The notes under the pieces are model-generated. The model saw only the letters and a list, made by a program, of their open reading frames with translations, was not told where the DNA came from and searched no databases. A DNA stretch of 57,739 nucleotides from Ruminococcus sp. (GTDB lineage Bacteria; Bacillota; Clostridia; Oscillospirales; Acutalibacteraceae): contig JAFTYK010000013.1 of the NCBI GenBank assembly GCA_017464765.1, positions 1 through 57,739 on the forward strand, read 5' to 3'. The translations under genes were made by a program, and so were the position numbers. The first letter of the stretch is position 1. Every line of letters starts with the position of its first letter. Of this stretch, positions 26,636 through 35,283 are shown piece by piece.

Positions 26636-26690
26636 CTACGCATAACCGCTTATGCGTAGCTTTCATTTTATACATTAACCGCTAAAGCGG
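26636..26690 (-). other. Two intercistronic hairpins between the ligase and SGNH genes
   Basis: CTACGCATAA (26636-26645) and TTATGCGTAG (26650-26659) form a perfect 10-bp stem with a 4-nt loop. CCGCT (26679-26683) and AGCGG (26686-26690) form a second, small stem. Neither has a T-run on the minus strand, so they look like RNA-stabilising or processing hairpins rather than terminators. Confidence 0.6.
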
Positions 26691-26707
26691 ATTAGAGCCT
26701 CAGTTTG

Positions 26708-28432
26708 CTACTTTTCACACGACCATGTGGTATAGTCAAAATCAGAATAAATCTTCTCGAGCGCTTTGGCATCGTTTTTGCCCATACCTGTTAGCGGGAT
26801 TTCATCAATTGCAAGAACAGCAACAGGCTTTCCGCGTTCTTCAATCTGTTCATCACAGTAGCGGAAGATTTCTTTGCAGGCGGTATCCTTATCAACACCT
26901 GCTACAAACTCAACAAGAGCGAGCGGATACTGTCCTTGGGAATGTTCTCTGTCATTTACACCGATAACGGAGCAGTTCTTGACTTCTTCTCTGCCACCGA
27001 TGAGTCCCTCCATATTAATCGGAAAGACCTTATGTCCGTCAAAGCGTGTAATCATACGCTTGATTCTTCCTTTAATAAACAAGAAGCCGTCATCATCCAT
27101 ATAACCTAAGTCACCGGAATGAATCCAGAATTTTCCGTCATCGTGCTTACGCATAACAAAAGTGGTTTCTTCATCAGCGCCAAAATAGCCTTTCATCATT
27201 GACGGACCGGTCACACAAACCTCGCCGACTTGATTGTAAGAAAGCTCCTCTCCTGTATCAGGATCAAAAATGCTTACGGTTGTTGTGAGCGATGGTATAC
27301 CAACACTGCCACGCTTGTACACAGTGTTAACACAGAAAGAAGCAGCAGCAGAAAGCTCTGTCATTCCGTAACCCTGTGCGAGCGGGAATTTCATATTGTG
27401 TTCTTTCATAAACTCGTTAAGCTTATTTTCCAGACCTTCGTTCATTGTATCTCCGCCTGAAGCCAGAGTGTAAAGGAACGAAAGGTCCATATTCTTAACC
27501 TCTTTGCTGTTAATCAACAACTCAATAAACACAGGGGTGCTGATAATAACCTGAGGTTTAAATTGCTTGACAAGCTTACCGATTGTGTTTGGAACAAACT
27601 TTGGTATCGGAACAAGGGTATGTCTCATACAAAGAGGCATGTGCATACCGCAAACCATTCCATAAGCAGAGAATATCGGAATGATACCAAGATATCTGTC
27701 GTTATCGTTCATATACGCATCGCAATACATGAAGTTGATAGAAACAGCGTTCATTGAATCATTTGTAAGCATTGTACCCTTAGGGATACCTGTTGTACCA
27801 CCAGTGTATGTAATAGCAACCGTTGCATCGCCTTCGTATGGCACCTCAACAGCCTTTGTACCTATACCACCTTTAAGGAAAGTATCCCACTTCATCAGAT
27901 TAGAGTTGTACTCAATTTTTGTTTTCACAGCCATTTTCATTAATATACTTTTAACAAACGGTAGTGAACGAGCCGCTGATTGAACAATAATCTTCTTGCA
28001 GTTGATTTCATTTTTAATCTTTTCAACCTTAGGAAAAGCAACATCAATAGTGACAAGAATATCGCCACCAGATGCGTTGATCATCTTTTTAATAGTGTTG
28101 ATATCCATTCTTGGATCAATTGTATTTGCTGCAGCACCGAGCTTGTTCAATGCATAAACAGCAGCGATAGTCTCAGGCAAAGCAACAGACAAAAATGAAA
28201 CAATGTCACCTTTTTTTACACCCATGGCTGCAAATGCATTTGCAGTTTCTTCAATCATCTCATCAAGTTGTCTGTGAGTGATATCAGCACCATAGTAATG
28301 AAGTGCCGGTTTATCAAGGCGATCCTCATTACGTTGCTTCATATATCTGTACGCAGTACACTGAGGCAACTTTTCACTCAAAGCTTTATCAGAGTAGTAT
28401 TTAAGCCAAACCTTATTTTCGGTAATCTTCAT
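26708..28432 (-). CDS. AMP-binding acyl-CoA synthetase / ligase family protein
   Basis: About 574 residues from the ATG at 28432, which follows GGAAGGA by 8 nt. Upstream in-frame codons lack a ribosome site. ANL-superfamily motifs are the P-loop YTGGTTGIPKGTML (A3), AQGYGMTELSAA (A5), HSGDLGYMDDDGFLFIKGR (A7/A8) and the C-terminal lysine region TGMGKNDAKALEK (A10). It should adenylate a carboxylic acid and transfer it to CoA or another thiol. Fatty acids are the common substrate, but the specificity is not readable. The SGNH dockerin gene follows in the same direction after 92 nt with hairpins but no clear terminator, so the two may be co-transcribed. Confidence 0.85.
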   Translation of the reverse strand: MKITENKVWLKYYSDKALSEKLPQCTAYRYMKQRNEDRLDKPALHYYGADITHRQLDEMIEETANAFAAMGVKKGDIVSFLSVALPETIAAVYALNKLGAAANTIDPRMDINTIKKMINASGGDILVTIDVAFPKVEKIKNEINCKKIIVQSAARSLPFVKSILMKMAVKTKIEYNSNLMKWDTFLKGGIGTKAVEVPYEGDATVAITYTGGTTGIPKGTMLTNDSMNAVSINFMYCDAYMNDNDRYLGIIPIFSAYGMVCGMHMPLCMRHTLVPIPKFVPNTIGKLVKQFKPQVIISTPVFIELLINSKEVKNMDLSFLYTLASGGDTMNEGLENKLNEFMKEHNMKFPLAQGYGMTELSAAASFCVNTVYKRGSVGIPSLTTTVSIFDPDTGEELSYNQVGEVCVTGPSMMKGYFGADEETTFVMRKHDDGKFWIHSGDLGYMDDDGFLFIKGRIKRMITRFDGHKVFPINMEGLIGGREEVKNCSVIGVNDREHSQGQYPLALVEFVAGVDKDTACKEIFRYCDEQIEERGKPVAVLAIDEIPLTGMGKNDAKALEKIYSDFDYTTWSCEK

Positions 28433-28521
28433 TTTAGATTCCTTCCCGATAACTGCTAAACACAAAGCGCGTTACCATATCATTAGTTGGTGATTACTAC
28501 AATAATCCAACATATACATTA

Positions 28522-28550
28522 ATTATACAATAAATTACCTATATTTTCAA
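28522..28550 (-). promoter_or_regulatory. Promoter of the acyl-CoA synthetase gene
   Basis: Minus strand: TTGAAA (28550-28545), a 17-bp spacer and TATAAT (28527-28522). It gives a leader of about 85 nt. The remaining divergent region (28551-28709) is AT-rich, with no other signal noted. Confidence 0.65.
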
Positions 28551-28709
28551 TAGAAGCAAGTGTATTTTCACCAAAAACAATGATATAACAAACATCGTTT
28601 AATATAGATAAACATAAAAAACTAGACCAATGTTGCTCATTTCTACTGGTAACACAAACAAATTTGACATTCTGCACAAAATTTTATTGATATTTTTTAC
28701 CGATAGTAT

Positions 28710-28738
28710 TTGATTTTAGTGATAAATAGTGCTATTAT
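28710..28738 (+). promoter_or_regulatory. Promoter of the double-dockerin protein gene
   Basis: TTGATT (28710-28715), a 17-bp spacer and TATTAT (28733-28738), about 40 nt before the ATG at 28780. Confidence 0.6.
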
Positions 28739-28779
28739 GTATATATCCATATTTTGATAATATTTCAAGGAGGATTATT

Positions 28780-31065
28780 ATGAAAAGAATAATTGCGATT
28801 ATTCTTGCGATTGTTATGTTACTTTCTGTTACTGTAAGCGTTTCCGCACAGAACACAGGCCTTACATACAACTGTGAGAATGGTTACACAGCAACAAAGA
28901 TCTCCCACCCTGAAACAGGTGTTGGCGAGGTTGACGGACTCATCGAGTACAACGGCGAAAATGACAGAGCTCAGAACTACTCATGGTCTTCTGTAGGATA
29001 TGGTGACTACGTTTACGTAGGTACTTGCTTTGGTGCTATCTACCAGACACTACAGATTATCGCCAGAGAAAAAGGTATGGCCTTCTCACAGCTCAAGCTT
29101 TATATTGACGCTTTGTACAACGGCGCGCTCTACACAGGTGATGAAGGCGCAGCTCAGACACCTTCAAGAAGCGTAATCGTAAAAATCAACACAGAGACAT
29201 ACGAAACTGAAATCGTTTACGGTCCTGAAAAGGTTGGCGGTTTCCGTGCAGCTACAAAGCTTAACAACAAGCTCTACTTTGCTGCAACAGGCGCTACACC
29301 TTATCTTCTCGAGATTGACCCTGAAAAAGATGACGCTACACAGGTAGTTTGCAAGAGCGAAACACCTAACAGTGCTTCTATCTCAACAGGTATCCGTGGT
29401 CTTACAACATACAAGGGTATGTTAGTTGCTACAATGATTGGCAACAACGGTGCTTATATGGTAGCTTCAAGCAATCCTAGCGCTGGTCAGGACTCATTTG
29501 AGACTATCTGCACACAGGAAGACCTCTTAGACTACCCTGCTTACCACTATATGGACAGCATCTTCGGCGGTAGCATCTGGGATATCATTGAGTACAATGG
29601 CAAACTCTACATCACAGTAGTTACAGGTAAAAACGGTAACAAGCAGGCATTCGCTCTCTTCAGCGGTGAACCTGATGAAAACGGCGAGTGGTCATTCGAC
29701 CTCATCGCAGGTAACGAAGCTGACGGCGCTGAGTATCCATTTGGTTTAGGCTCAGAGCGTTCAGGTGCTGCTAACCTTATGGTACACAACGGCTACCTCT
29801 ACATCGGCGGTTACAACGACCCAATGGTTGCCCTTCCTGAAGTCCTCAACGGCAACTTCGAGCCACTCTACAAAGATTTAAGCTCTCCTGTATGTCTTTG
29901 GAGACTTGACGAAAACAATGACATCGAAATGGTAGCAGGTGAAGCTAACGATGTATTCCCTGAAGGTCCTATCGGTAACATGGGCGCTGGTTTCGGCTCT
30001 AATATGAACCAGTACGTATGGCGTATGGAAAGCTTCCACGACAATCTTTATGTTGGTACATTTGATGTCACAGGTCTTTCATATCCACTTGCTCAGTTCG
30101 CAAACGGCGACATCTTCAAGATGACAAAAGAAGAGTGGATTTCTCAGCTCAACTACATCAAAAAGGTTATCGATTCATTAGGTGTTATACCTGCAAGCGA
30201 TAAGGACATCGCTTCAACAGGCGCAAACGTAGAACTTGCTTCTATTTCTGAAAGCCTCGAAACTTTAGAAGAACTCAGCGAAGATTTCGAAGAAACAGAC
30301 GTTACTTTAGAATACAGAGAGAAGTTCTTAAACGCTCTTAATGCTCTCAAGGAACAGTATATCATCGTAAGAGATTACCTCTCAGCTGAAGCTAAGAAGA
30401 ACATCGACGCTTTCCTTTCTAACGAAAAGGTACAGAACTACGGCTACTTTGTAAAGTGCTTATACTACATGAGCAAATCAGAGAGAGGCTACGACCTCTT
30501 AGTAAGTGAAGACGGTATTAACTTCGACGTTGTTACACGCGATGGTATGGGCGATCCTTACAACCACGGTTGCCGTGTATTCGCTATCACAGACAACGGC
30601 CTTTGCATCGGTACAGCTAACCCATTCTTCGGCACACAGGTATGGTTACTTGATGACTATGCACTTGTTGGTGACGTTGACTTCGACGGTGATGTTACAA
30701 TTATTGACGCAACTCGTATCCAGAGAGATCAGGCTCACATTGAACATCTCAGCGACAGCGCTCGTTCAGTAGCTGACTACGACGGCGACGGCGAGATCAC
30801 AATTTTCGATGCAACATACATTCAGAGAATGATTGCTCACATTGGTGAGGGTGGCGACGACGATGATAAAGAAGACGTCCTCATCGGCGACGTTGACTTC
30901 GACGGTTACATCACAATCATTGACGTAACTATGATCCAGAGAGATCAGGCTCACATCAAGTACTTAAGCGACGAAGCTAAGAAGGTTGCTGACTTCAACG
31001 AAGACGGAGAAATCAATATCTTCGATGCAACTGCTATGCAAAGAGTAATCGCTTACATCGACTGA
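28780..31065 (+). CDS. Secreted protein of unknown function with two C-terminal dockerin modules
   Basis: About 761 residues from the ATG at 28780, 6 nt after AAGGAGG. A signal peptide (IIAIILAIVMLLSVTVSVSA) is followed by a large region with repeated aromatic-glycine beta-strand motifs (YGDYVYVGTCFG, NNKLYFAATGA, NGKLYITVVTG, NGYLYIGGYND, HDNLYVGTFDV). These suggest a beta-propeller (inference). A helical, Glu-rich segment lies at about 470-560. Two dockerins follow (GDVDFDGDVTIIDATRIQR / DYDGDGEITIFDATYIQR and GDVDFDGYITIIDVTMIQR / DFNEDGEINIFDATAMQR), joined by an acidic Asp/Gly linker. No catalytic motif of a known glycoside hydrolase was recognised. The double dockerin predicts attachment to cell-surface or scaffold cohesins. 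Confidence 0.8.
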   Translation: MKRIIAIILAIVMLLSVTVSVSAQNTGLTYNCENGYTATKISHPETGVGEVDGLIEYNGENDRAQNYSWSSVGYGDYVYVGTCFGAIYQTLQIIAREKGMAFSQLKLYIDALYNGALYTGDEGAAQTPSRSVIVKINTETYETEIVYGPEKVGGFRAATKLNNKLYFAATGATPYLLEIDPEKDDATQVVCKSETPNSASISTGIRGLTTYKGMLVATMIGNNGAYMVASSNPSAGQDSFETICTQEDLLDYPAYHYMDSIFGGSIWDIIEYNGKLYITVVTGKNGNKQAFALFSGEPDENGEWSFDLIAGNEADGAEYPFGLGSERSGAANLMVHNGYLYIGGYNDPMVALPEVLNGNFEPLYKDLSSPVCLWRLDENNDIEMVAGEANDVFPEGPIGNMGAGFGSNMNQYVWRMESFHDNLYVGTFDVTGLSYPLAQFANGDIFKMTKEEWISQLNYIKKVIDSLGVIPASDKDIASTGANVELASISESLETLEELSEDFEETDVTLEYREKFLNALNALKEQYIIVRDYLSAEAKKNIDAFLSNEKVQNYGYFVKCLYYMSKSERGYDLLVSEDGINFDVVTRDGMGDPYNHGCRVFAITDNGLCIGTANPFFGTQVWLLDDYALVGDVDFDGDVTIIDATRIQRDQAHIEHLSDSARSVADYDGDGEITIFDATYIQRMIAHIGEGGDDDDKEDVLIGDVDFDGYITIIDVTMIQRDQAHIKYLSDEAKKVADFNEDGEINIFDATAMQRVIAYID

Positions 31066-31097
31066 TTTAGATTTTAATATAATCAAATATATATTAC

Positions 31098-31132
31098 AGC
31101 ACCCACGACAGAATTGTTGTGGGTGCTTATTT
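31098..31132 (+). terminator. Terminator of the double-dockerin gene
   Basis: AGCACCCAC (31098-31106) pairs perfectly with GTGGGTGCT (31119-31127), followed by TATTTAT. Confidence 0.75.
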
Positions 31133-31159
31133 ATGCTTGTTTTTGACTTATTAAAGCAC

Positions 31160-31189
31160 AAAAAAGGCACACCCGAAGATGCGCCTTTT
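31160..31189 (-). terminator. Terminator of the degV-hlyIII pair
   Basis: Minus strand: AAAAGGCGCA (31189-31180) pairs with TGTGCCTTTT (31171-31162) around a TTCG-containing loop, then runs into further T residues. Confidence 0.75.
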
Positions 31190-31237
31190 CTATAAGGAGT
31201 TATTCTCTTTATTCTAATTAAGAATTCTAATACGGAA

Positions 31238-31909
31238 TTATATTACATATTTCATAATAGCTACATACTGTAGCACGCTTCCGATAACAACGAAAATGTG
31301 GAACACAGAGTGCATATAGTGTACCTTCTTACCTATCCCGTAAAGTACAGCACCTACTGTGTAAGCGATACCACCTAAAAGAAGCCACCAGAAACCTCCC
31401 ATAGTGAGATACTCGATAGTAGGCTTTAAAACCGCTATAATACACCAACCCATACCTATATAACAAGTCATTGAAAGTTTTGAAAACTTCTTGAGGTCAA
31501 TTGCGTTTAAGGTTGCGGCTAAAGCTGTAAGTCCCCACTCAACACCAAATATTGTCCACGCAATAGCTCCATTGTGAGGTCTTATTGCGCAAAGAAGAAT
31601 CGGTGTGTATGTTCCTGCAATCAGGAAGTATATATCGCAGTGGTCGATAATCTGCATAACCTTTTTGGCTGTTTCGTGACGTAAGCCGTGATACACGCTT
31701 GAAACACAGTACATTGTAACAAGCGTTGCGCCATAAATAGACATAGAAGTAATTTTCCAAGGGTCTTTAGTTTGTGCCGCAAAAACCACACCCAGCACAA
31801 GGGCTACAACACCGAAAACTCCGCCCACAATGTGGGAAATCATATTGAACAGCTCTTCGCCTTTTGTGTAGTTAGGCAAAGCTCTGTTTATTAGTGCTGT
31901 ACGTGTCAT
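31238..31909 (-). CDS. Hemolysin III-like membrane protein (PAQR family)
   Basis: 223 residues with seven predicted membrane helices. The family's conserved metal-site residues are in SSVYHGLRH, IIDHCDIYFLIAGTYTP and HSVFHIFVVIGSVLQ (Ser, Asp and the C-terminal HxxxH). The family is named for a Bacillus cereus hemolysin, but most members are not known to be toxins and the eukaryotic relatives are adiponectin receptors with hydrolase-like sites. It starts at the very base where degV ends (TGATG overlap), so the two are coupled. Confidence 0.88.
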   Translation of the reverse strand: MTRTALINRALPNYTKGEELFNMISHIVGGVFGVVALVLGVVFAAQTKDPWKITSMSIYGATLVTMYCVSSVYHGLRHETAKKVMQIIDHCDIYFLIAGTYTPILLCAIRPHNGAIAWTIFGVEWGLTALAATLNAIDLKKFSKLSMTCYIGMGWCIIAVLKPTIEYLTMGGFWWLLLGGIAYTVGAVLYGIGKKVHYMHSVFHIFVVIGSVLQYVAIMKYVI

Positions 31910-32793
31910 CAGTCCACCCTCTTGTCGCCCCAGAAGAAGAGAGCTACGGTACCTGGACCTGTATGGCTACCGATAACCGTACCGATGTTGTTGATGAGGA
32001 CATCTCCGTTGATGTTACTAAAACTCTCTTTTACAAGGTCAGCAACAGCCTTAGCATCATCGTAACAGTCAGAGTTACACATATAAACCTTACCGTTGTA
32101 GTTCTTACCACCGTCAGCACAGACGAGCATACGCTTCACAATTTCTGTGATAACCTTTTTCTTTGTTCTGATTTTAGCTCGTGGAATAAGCTTGCCTTCG
32201 TTAGAAACGTTAAGAAGCGGACAGATTTCAAACACACCACCAATCATACCGCTGACTTTAGAAACACGACCGCCCTTCACAAAGAAAGTAAGGTCAGATG
32301 AGAAGAACCAATGGTGGAGTCGAAGTTTATTTTCTTCAATCCAATCCTTAAGCTCATCGATAGACATACCCTCGTCACGCTTATTAGCAACCTCGTCCAT
32401 AAGTAAACCATAGCCTGAAGAAGCTGCGAGTGAATCGATAACGTAAATTTTGCGGTCAGGATACTGCTCTCTCACCATCTCAGCTGCAGTACAAGCTGAG
32501 CGGTATGAACCTGAAATTCCTGATGAAAGAGAAACGTGGAGAACGTCCTTTCCACTTTCAAGTAATGATTTGAAATAATCCTCGTATTCACCAACGCTAA
32601 TCTGGGAAGTTTTTGAATCACTACCGTTCTTGAGTTTACTATAAAATTCATCGAACGGAACAGTCACGCCCAAATCGTCAGGATAATCAACACCGTCTAA
32701 GATAAAATGAAAACAAGTGTAAGAAATGTTTAGTTTTTCTAAATGTTCTTTTGATAAATCAACTGTTGAACAACAGCTCAAAATATAGCTCAT
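31909..32793 (-). CDS. DegV family fatty acid-binding protein
   Basis: About 294 residues from the ATG at 32793, with AGGAGG at good spacing. The longer open frame to 32853 has no ribosome site. DegV motifs are SCCSTVDLSKEHL at the N-terminus, TSQISVGEYEDYF, HVSLSSGISGSYRSA, VIDSLAASSGYGLL and GSHTGPGTVALFF at the end. DegV/FakB proteins bind a fatty acid, and FakB-type members present it to the kinase FakA. No fakA is visible here. The last codon overlaps the hemolysin III-like gene. Confidence 0.9.
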   Translation of the reverse strand: MSYILSCCSTVDLSKEHLEKLNISYTCFHFILDGVDYPDDLGVTVPFDEFYSKLKNGSDSKTSQISVGEYEDYFKSLLESGKDVLHVSLSSGISGSYRSACTAAEMVREQYPDRKIYVIDSLAASSGYGLLMDEVANKRDEGMSIDELKDWIEENKLRLHHWFFSSDLTFFVKGGRVSKVSGMIGGVFEICPLLNVSNEGKLIPRAKIRTKKKVITEIVKRMLVCADGGKNYNGKVYMCNSDCYDDAKAVADLVKESFSNINGDVLINNIGTVIGSHTGPGTVALFFWGDKRVD

Positions 32794-32824
32794 AGCAAGC
32801 CTCCTGAAAAATTTTACAAGAGTG

Positions 32825-32853
32825 ATTTTACTCCCAAAAAGCACAAAACACAA
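32825..32853 (-). promoter_or_regulatory. Promoter of degV
   Basis: Minus strand: TTGTGT (32853-32848), a 17-bp spacer and TAAAAT (32830-32825), about 30 nt before the ATG. Confidence 0.5.
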
Positions 32854-32925
32854 TCTATTGTATAGCGTTTGAAATCTACATAAATTTTCAGCTTAGTAGA
32901 ATCGACAAAACTCAACTCTACCAAA

Positions 32926-32960
32926 AGAAAAGCCGACTCCACTAGTAGTAGAATCGGCTT
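32926..32960 (-). terminator. Terminator of the XRE-family gene
   Basis: Minus strand: AAGCCGATTC (32960-32951) pairs, apart from one base, with GAGTCGGCTT (32939-32930), followed by TTCTTTT. Confidence 0.7.
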
Positions 32961-32966
32961 AAACAC

Positions 32967-33548
32967 TTACTTTTTTCTATTCTTTTTAATATAAAAACTG
33001 AGAATAATGATAATCTGAACAGGAACGCCGACAATGAAAAGCGGCCACCAGTTCCTATCATAAAATGTGAGATACACGCTAGTTATAATACCCCAGACAA
33101 TACCCGAGATGATGAACATATTCACCTTGCCCACACCCCAGATGGAATTCAGCACGAGCATCACAATAAGCGACACAGGAACGGTATACACAAAAATAAG
33201 CCACGTAGGCATTGAGCATAACCAAGTAATAACAAAAGCGAACAGTGCTAAAGTCCAAGTGCCAATGAAAGCGATAGTCGAAATCACAGATGCGCTGTAA
33301 CTGCGCGGATGCAAAACTTTCGGCTTTTCATCATCAGAATGTTCAGACAGAATATAATCAACCGAAACACCAAAAACTTCAGCCATACTTTTCAGCACAT
33401 AGGCATCAGGCAGACCCTCGCCTCTCTCCCACTTCGAAATTGATTTATCGGAATAGCTCAGTTTCTCGCCAAGTTGAGCTTGTGTCATACCAGAAAGAGT
33501 ACGAAGTTTCGTAATGTTTTCGGCAACAGTTTTCTTGAAATTATCCAT
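32967..33548 (-). CDS. Membrane-anchored XRE-family regulator
   Basis: 193 residues. An XRE/Cro-type helix-turn-helix occupies about 8-65 (MTQAQLGEKLSYSDKSISKWERGEGLPD). A short linker (SEHSDDEKPKVLHPRSYS) is followed by about four membrane helices filling residues 85-190. The layout puts a DNA-binding domain at the inner face of the membrane. Such proteins are common in Clostridia and mostly unstudied. They may respond to membrane state. No partner gene is adjacent, and it has its own promoter and terminator. Confidence 0.85.
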   Translation of the reverse strand: MDNFKKTVAENITKLRTLSGMTQAQLGEKLSYSDKSISKWERGEGLPDAYVLKSMAEVFGVSVDYILSEHSDDEKPKVLHPRSYSASVISTIAFIGTWTLALFAFVITWLCSMPTWLIFVYTVPVSLIVMLVLNSIWGVGKVNMFIISGIVWGIITSVYLTFYDRNWWPLFIVGVPVQIIIILSFYIKKNRKK

Positions 33549-33580
33549 TAAATGTTACCTCATAAGTTTCTTGAAGTATT

Positions 33581-33609
33581 AGTATAACACAAAGACAAAA
33601 ACAATTCAA
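33581..33609 (-). promoter_or_regulatory. Promoter of the XRE-family gene
   Basis: Minus strand: TTGAAT (33609-33604), a 17-bp spacer and TATACT (33586-33581), about 32 nt before the ATG. Confidence 0.55.
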
Positions 33610-33622
33610 CAGCAAAAGCCAA

Positions 33623-33648
33623 TAAAAAAGGGAGGGTTGCCCCTCCCT
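33623..33648 (-). terminator. Terminator of amino acid ABC transporter operon 1
   Basis: AGGGAGGG (33629-33636) pairs perfectly with CCCTCCCT (33641-33648). The minus strand continues TTTTTTA. Confidence 0.85.
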
Positions 33649-33692
33649 GTGTTTTATTCTGAGTTTATAATAAACATCAAAAGCGTGATTCT

Positions 33693-34439
33693 TTAGATTA
33701 GCACCTTTGCTAAGAAATCCTTGAGACGCTCGGACTGTGGGTTATTAAATATCTCGTCAGGTGTACCCTGCTCAATAATTCTTCCCTCGTCCATAAAGAC
33801 AACTCTTGTACCAACTTCTTTAGCAAAGCCCATCTCGTGGGTTACAACCGCCATAGTCATACCCTCCTGAGCAAGCTCCTTCATAACGTCGAGTACTTCG
33901 CCGACCATCTCAGGGTCAAGAGCAGAAGTAGGCTCATCGAAAAGCATAACCTGTGGATTCATACAAAGTGAACGGACAATCGCGATACGCTGTTTTTGTC
34001 CACCTGAAAGCTGGCTAGGATAAGCGTTCGCTCTGTCTTTCAATCCAACTCTATCGAGAAGCTCGAGCGCTCTTTTTTCAGCGTCTTCTTTAGAAATGCC
34101 TAAAAGCTTAATTGGAGCGATTGTAAGATTTTTCATAATCGTCATATGTGGGAAAAGATTAAAGTGCTGGAACACCATTCCCATTTTCTGACGGTGGATA
34201 TTGATATTGGTTTTCGGGGCTGTGATTTCAGCGCCGTCAAAAACGATGCTTCCTGAAGTTGGCCACTCCAAGAGATTCAGCGAACGTAAAAGTGTAGATT
34301 TGCCTGAACCTGACGGTCCGATGATAACGATAACCTCGCCTCTGTTTACATCAATCGATACACCGTCGAGCGCTTTGATTACTCCACCTTTGTAGTGCTT
34401 ATGAAGGTCGGTTACTTTAATAAGTGCATTATCGCTCAT
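33693..34439 (-). CDS. Polar amino acid ABC transporter ATPase (operon 1)
   Basis: 248 residues of the GlnQ/HisP family. Walker A is [14 protein letters not shown] (about 40), with the Q-loop in [14 protein letters not shown], the signature [11 protein letters not shown], Walker [15 protein letters not shown] and the switch histidine in VVTHEMGFA. It powers import of an amino acid through the permease encoded just upstream, whose end it overlaps by 11 nt. It is the last gene of the SBP-permease-ATPase operon. Confidence 0.93.
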   Translation of the reverse strand: MSDNALIKVTDLHKHYKGGVIKALDGVSIDVNRGEVIVIIGPSGSGKSTLLRSLNLLEWPTSGSIVFDGAEITAPKTNINIHRQKMGMVFQHFNLFPHMTIMKNLTIAPIKLLGISKEDAEKRALELLDRVGLKDRANAYPSQLSGGQKQRIAIVRSLCMNPQVMLFDEPTSALDPEMVGEVLDVMKELAQEGMTMAVVTHEMGFAKEVGTRVVFMDEGRIIEQGTPDEIFNNPQSERLKDFLAKVLI

Positions 34440-35208
34440 TCTGTCTAAGCCTCCTCTCGAGAATACTCAAAAGCTTAGTCATAATCATAACGATTACGAG
34501 GTAAATAATAGCCAAGCTGATGTACGGAACATAAGCCTGATATGTAAGCGAAACGATATTCTGGGTCTGCTTAGTAACATCTCTTAACGCGATAACCGAT
34601 ACAAGGGAAGTATCCTTTAAAAGAGTTATCATCTCGTTACCAAGAGCAGGAAGAATATTCTTGAAAGCCTGTGGAATGATAACGTACCACATAGTCTGAA
34701 CGTAGTTGAATCCCATCGAACGACCTGCTTCCATCTGACCCGCATCAATCGACATAATACCAGAACGGGCAATCTCGGCAACGTATGCGCCCGAGTTGAT
34801 ACCCAAAGTCACAATACCGCAGATAATGCACTCGGTTTCGGTATTAGGAACCAAAATAACGAAGCCCATGATGAGAAGCTGAACCATCATCGGAGTACCG
34901 CGAATAATAGTTAAATACCAAATAGAAATACGGTTAAAGATTCTAAGCAGAATGTTCGGCTTCTTTCCTACCACACTATCGTGGGATACTCTAATAATCG
35001 CGATGATAAGACCGATAATTACGCCTAAGATAAGCGCGCCGATAGTTACTATAAAAGTGATTTTAAGACCGTTGACAAAGAACATGTAACGGTCCTGATA
35101 AATGAAGGTCTGGTATAGCTGGAACACAAAGTTCTGCAACCACTCAGGCCATGCCTGAAACCAAGTGGGCATATCAGCCAGCCAGCCACTAAAAGAAATC
35201 ATACTCAT
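34429..35208 (-). CDS. Polar amino acid ABC transporter permease (operon 1)
   Basis: 259 residues with five or six membrane helices. The HisM/GlnP-type EAA loop appears as [21 protein letters not shown] (ATPase contact), and the TRAP segment [14 protein letters not shown] is typical of the His/Glu/Gln/Arg family. It has a somewhat long amphipathic N-terminus (about 45 residues). A 75-nt gap with a strong hairpin separates it from the binding-protein gene. Confidence 0.92.
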   Translation of the reverse strand: MSMISFSGWLADMPTWFQAWPEWLQNFVFQLYQTFIYQDRYMFFVNGLKITFIVTIGALILGVIIGLIIAIIRVSHDSVVGKKPNILLRIFNRISIWYLTIIRGTPMMVQLLIMGFVILVPNTETECIICGIVTLGINSGAYVAEIARSGIMSIDAGQMEAGRSMGFNYVQTMWYVIIPQAFKNILPALGNEMITLLKDTSLVSVIALRDVTKQTQNIVSLTYQAYVPYISLAIIYLVIVMIMTKLLSILERRLRQNER

Positions 35209-35233
35209 AAAATTTCCTCAATAAAACGCAAAT

Positions 35234-35261
35234 GATAGGGGCGGTAAAAACCGTCCCTATC
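35234..35261 (-). other. Hairpin between binding-protein and permease genes (operon 1)
   Basis: GATAGGGGCGGT (35234-35245) and ACCGTCCCTATC (35250-35261) form a 12-bp stem with one G-U pair and a 4-nt loop. No strong T-run follows on the minus strand. It is probably a partial terminator or 3'-end stabiliser that raises binding-protein yield over the membrane genes. Confidence 0.7.
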
Positions 35262-35283
35262 GCATAGACTTTATTCTTTAAAA

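Noticed and set aside
31238..31909. Haemolysin or virulence factor
   Set aside because: The family name is historical. The sequence is a PAQR-type membrane protein next to degV, with no toxin context.
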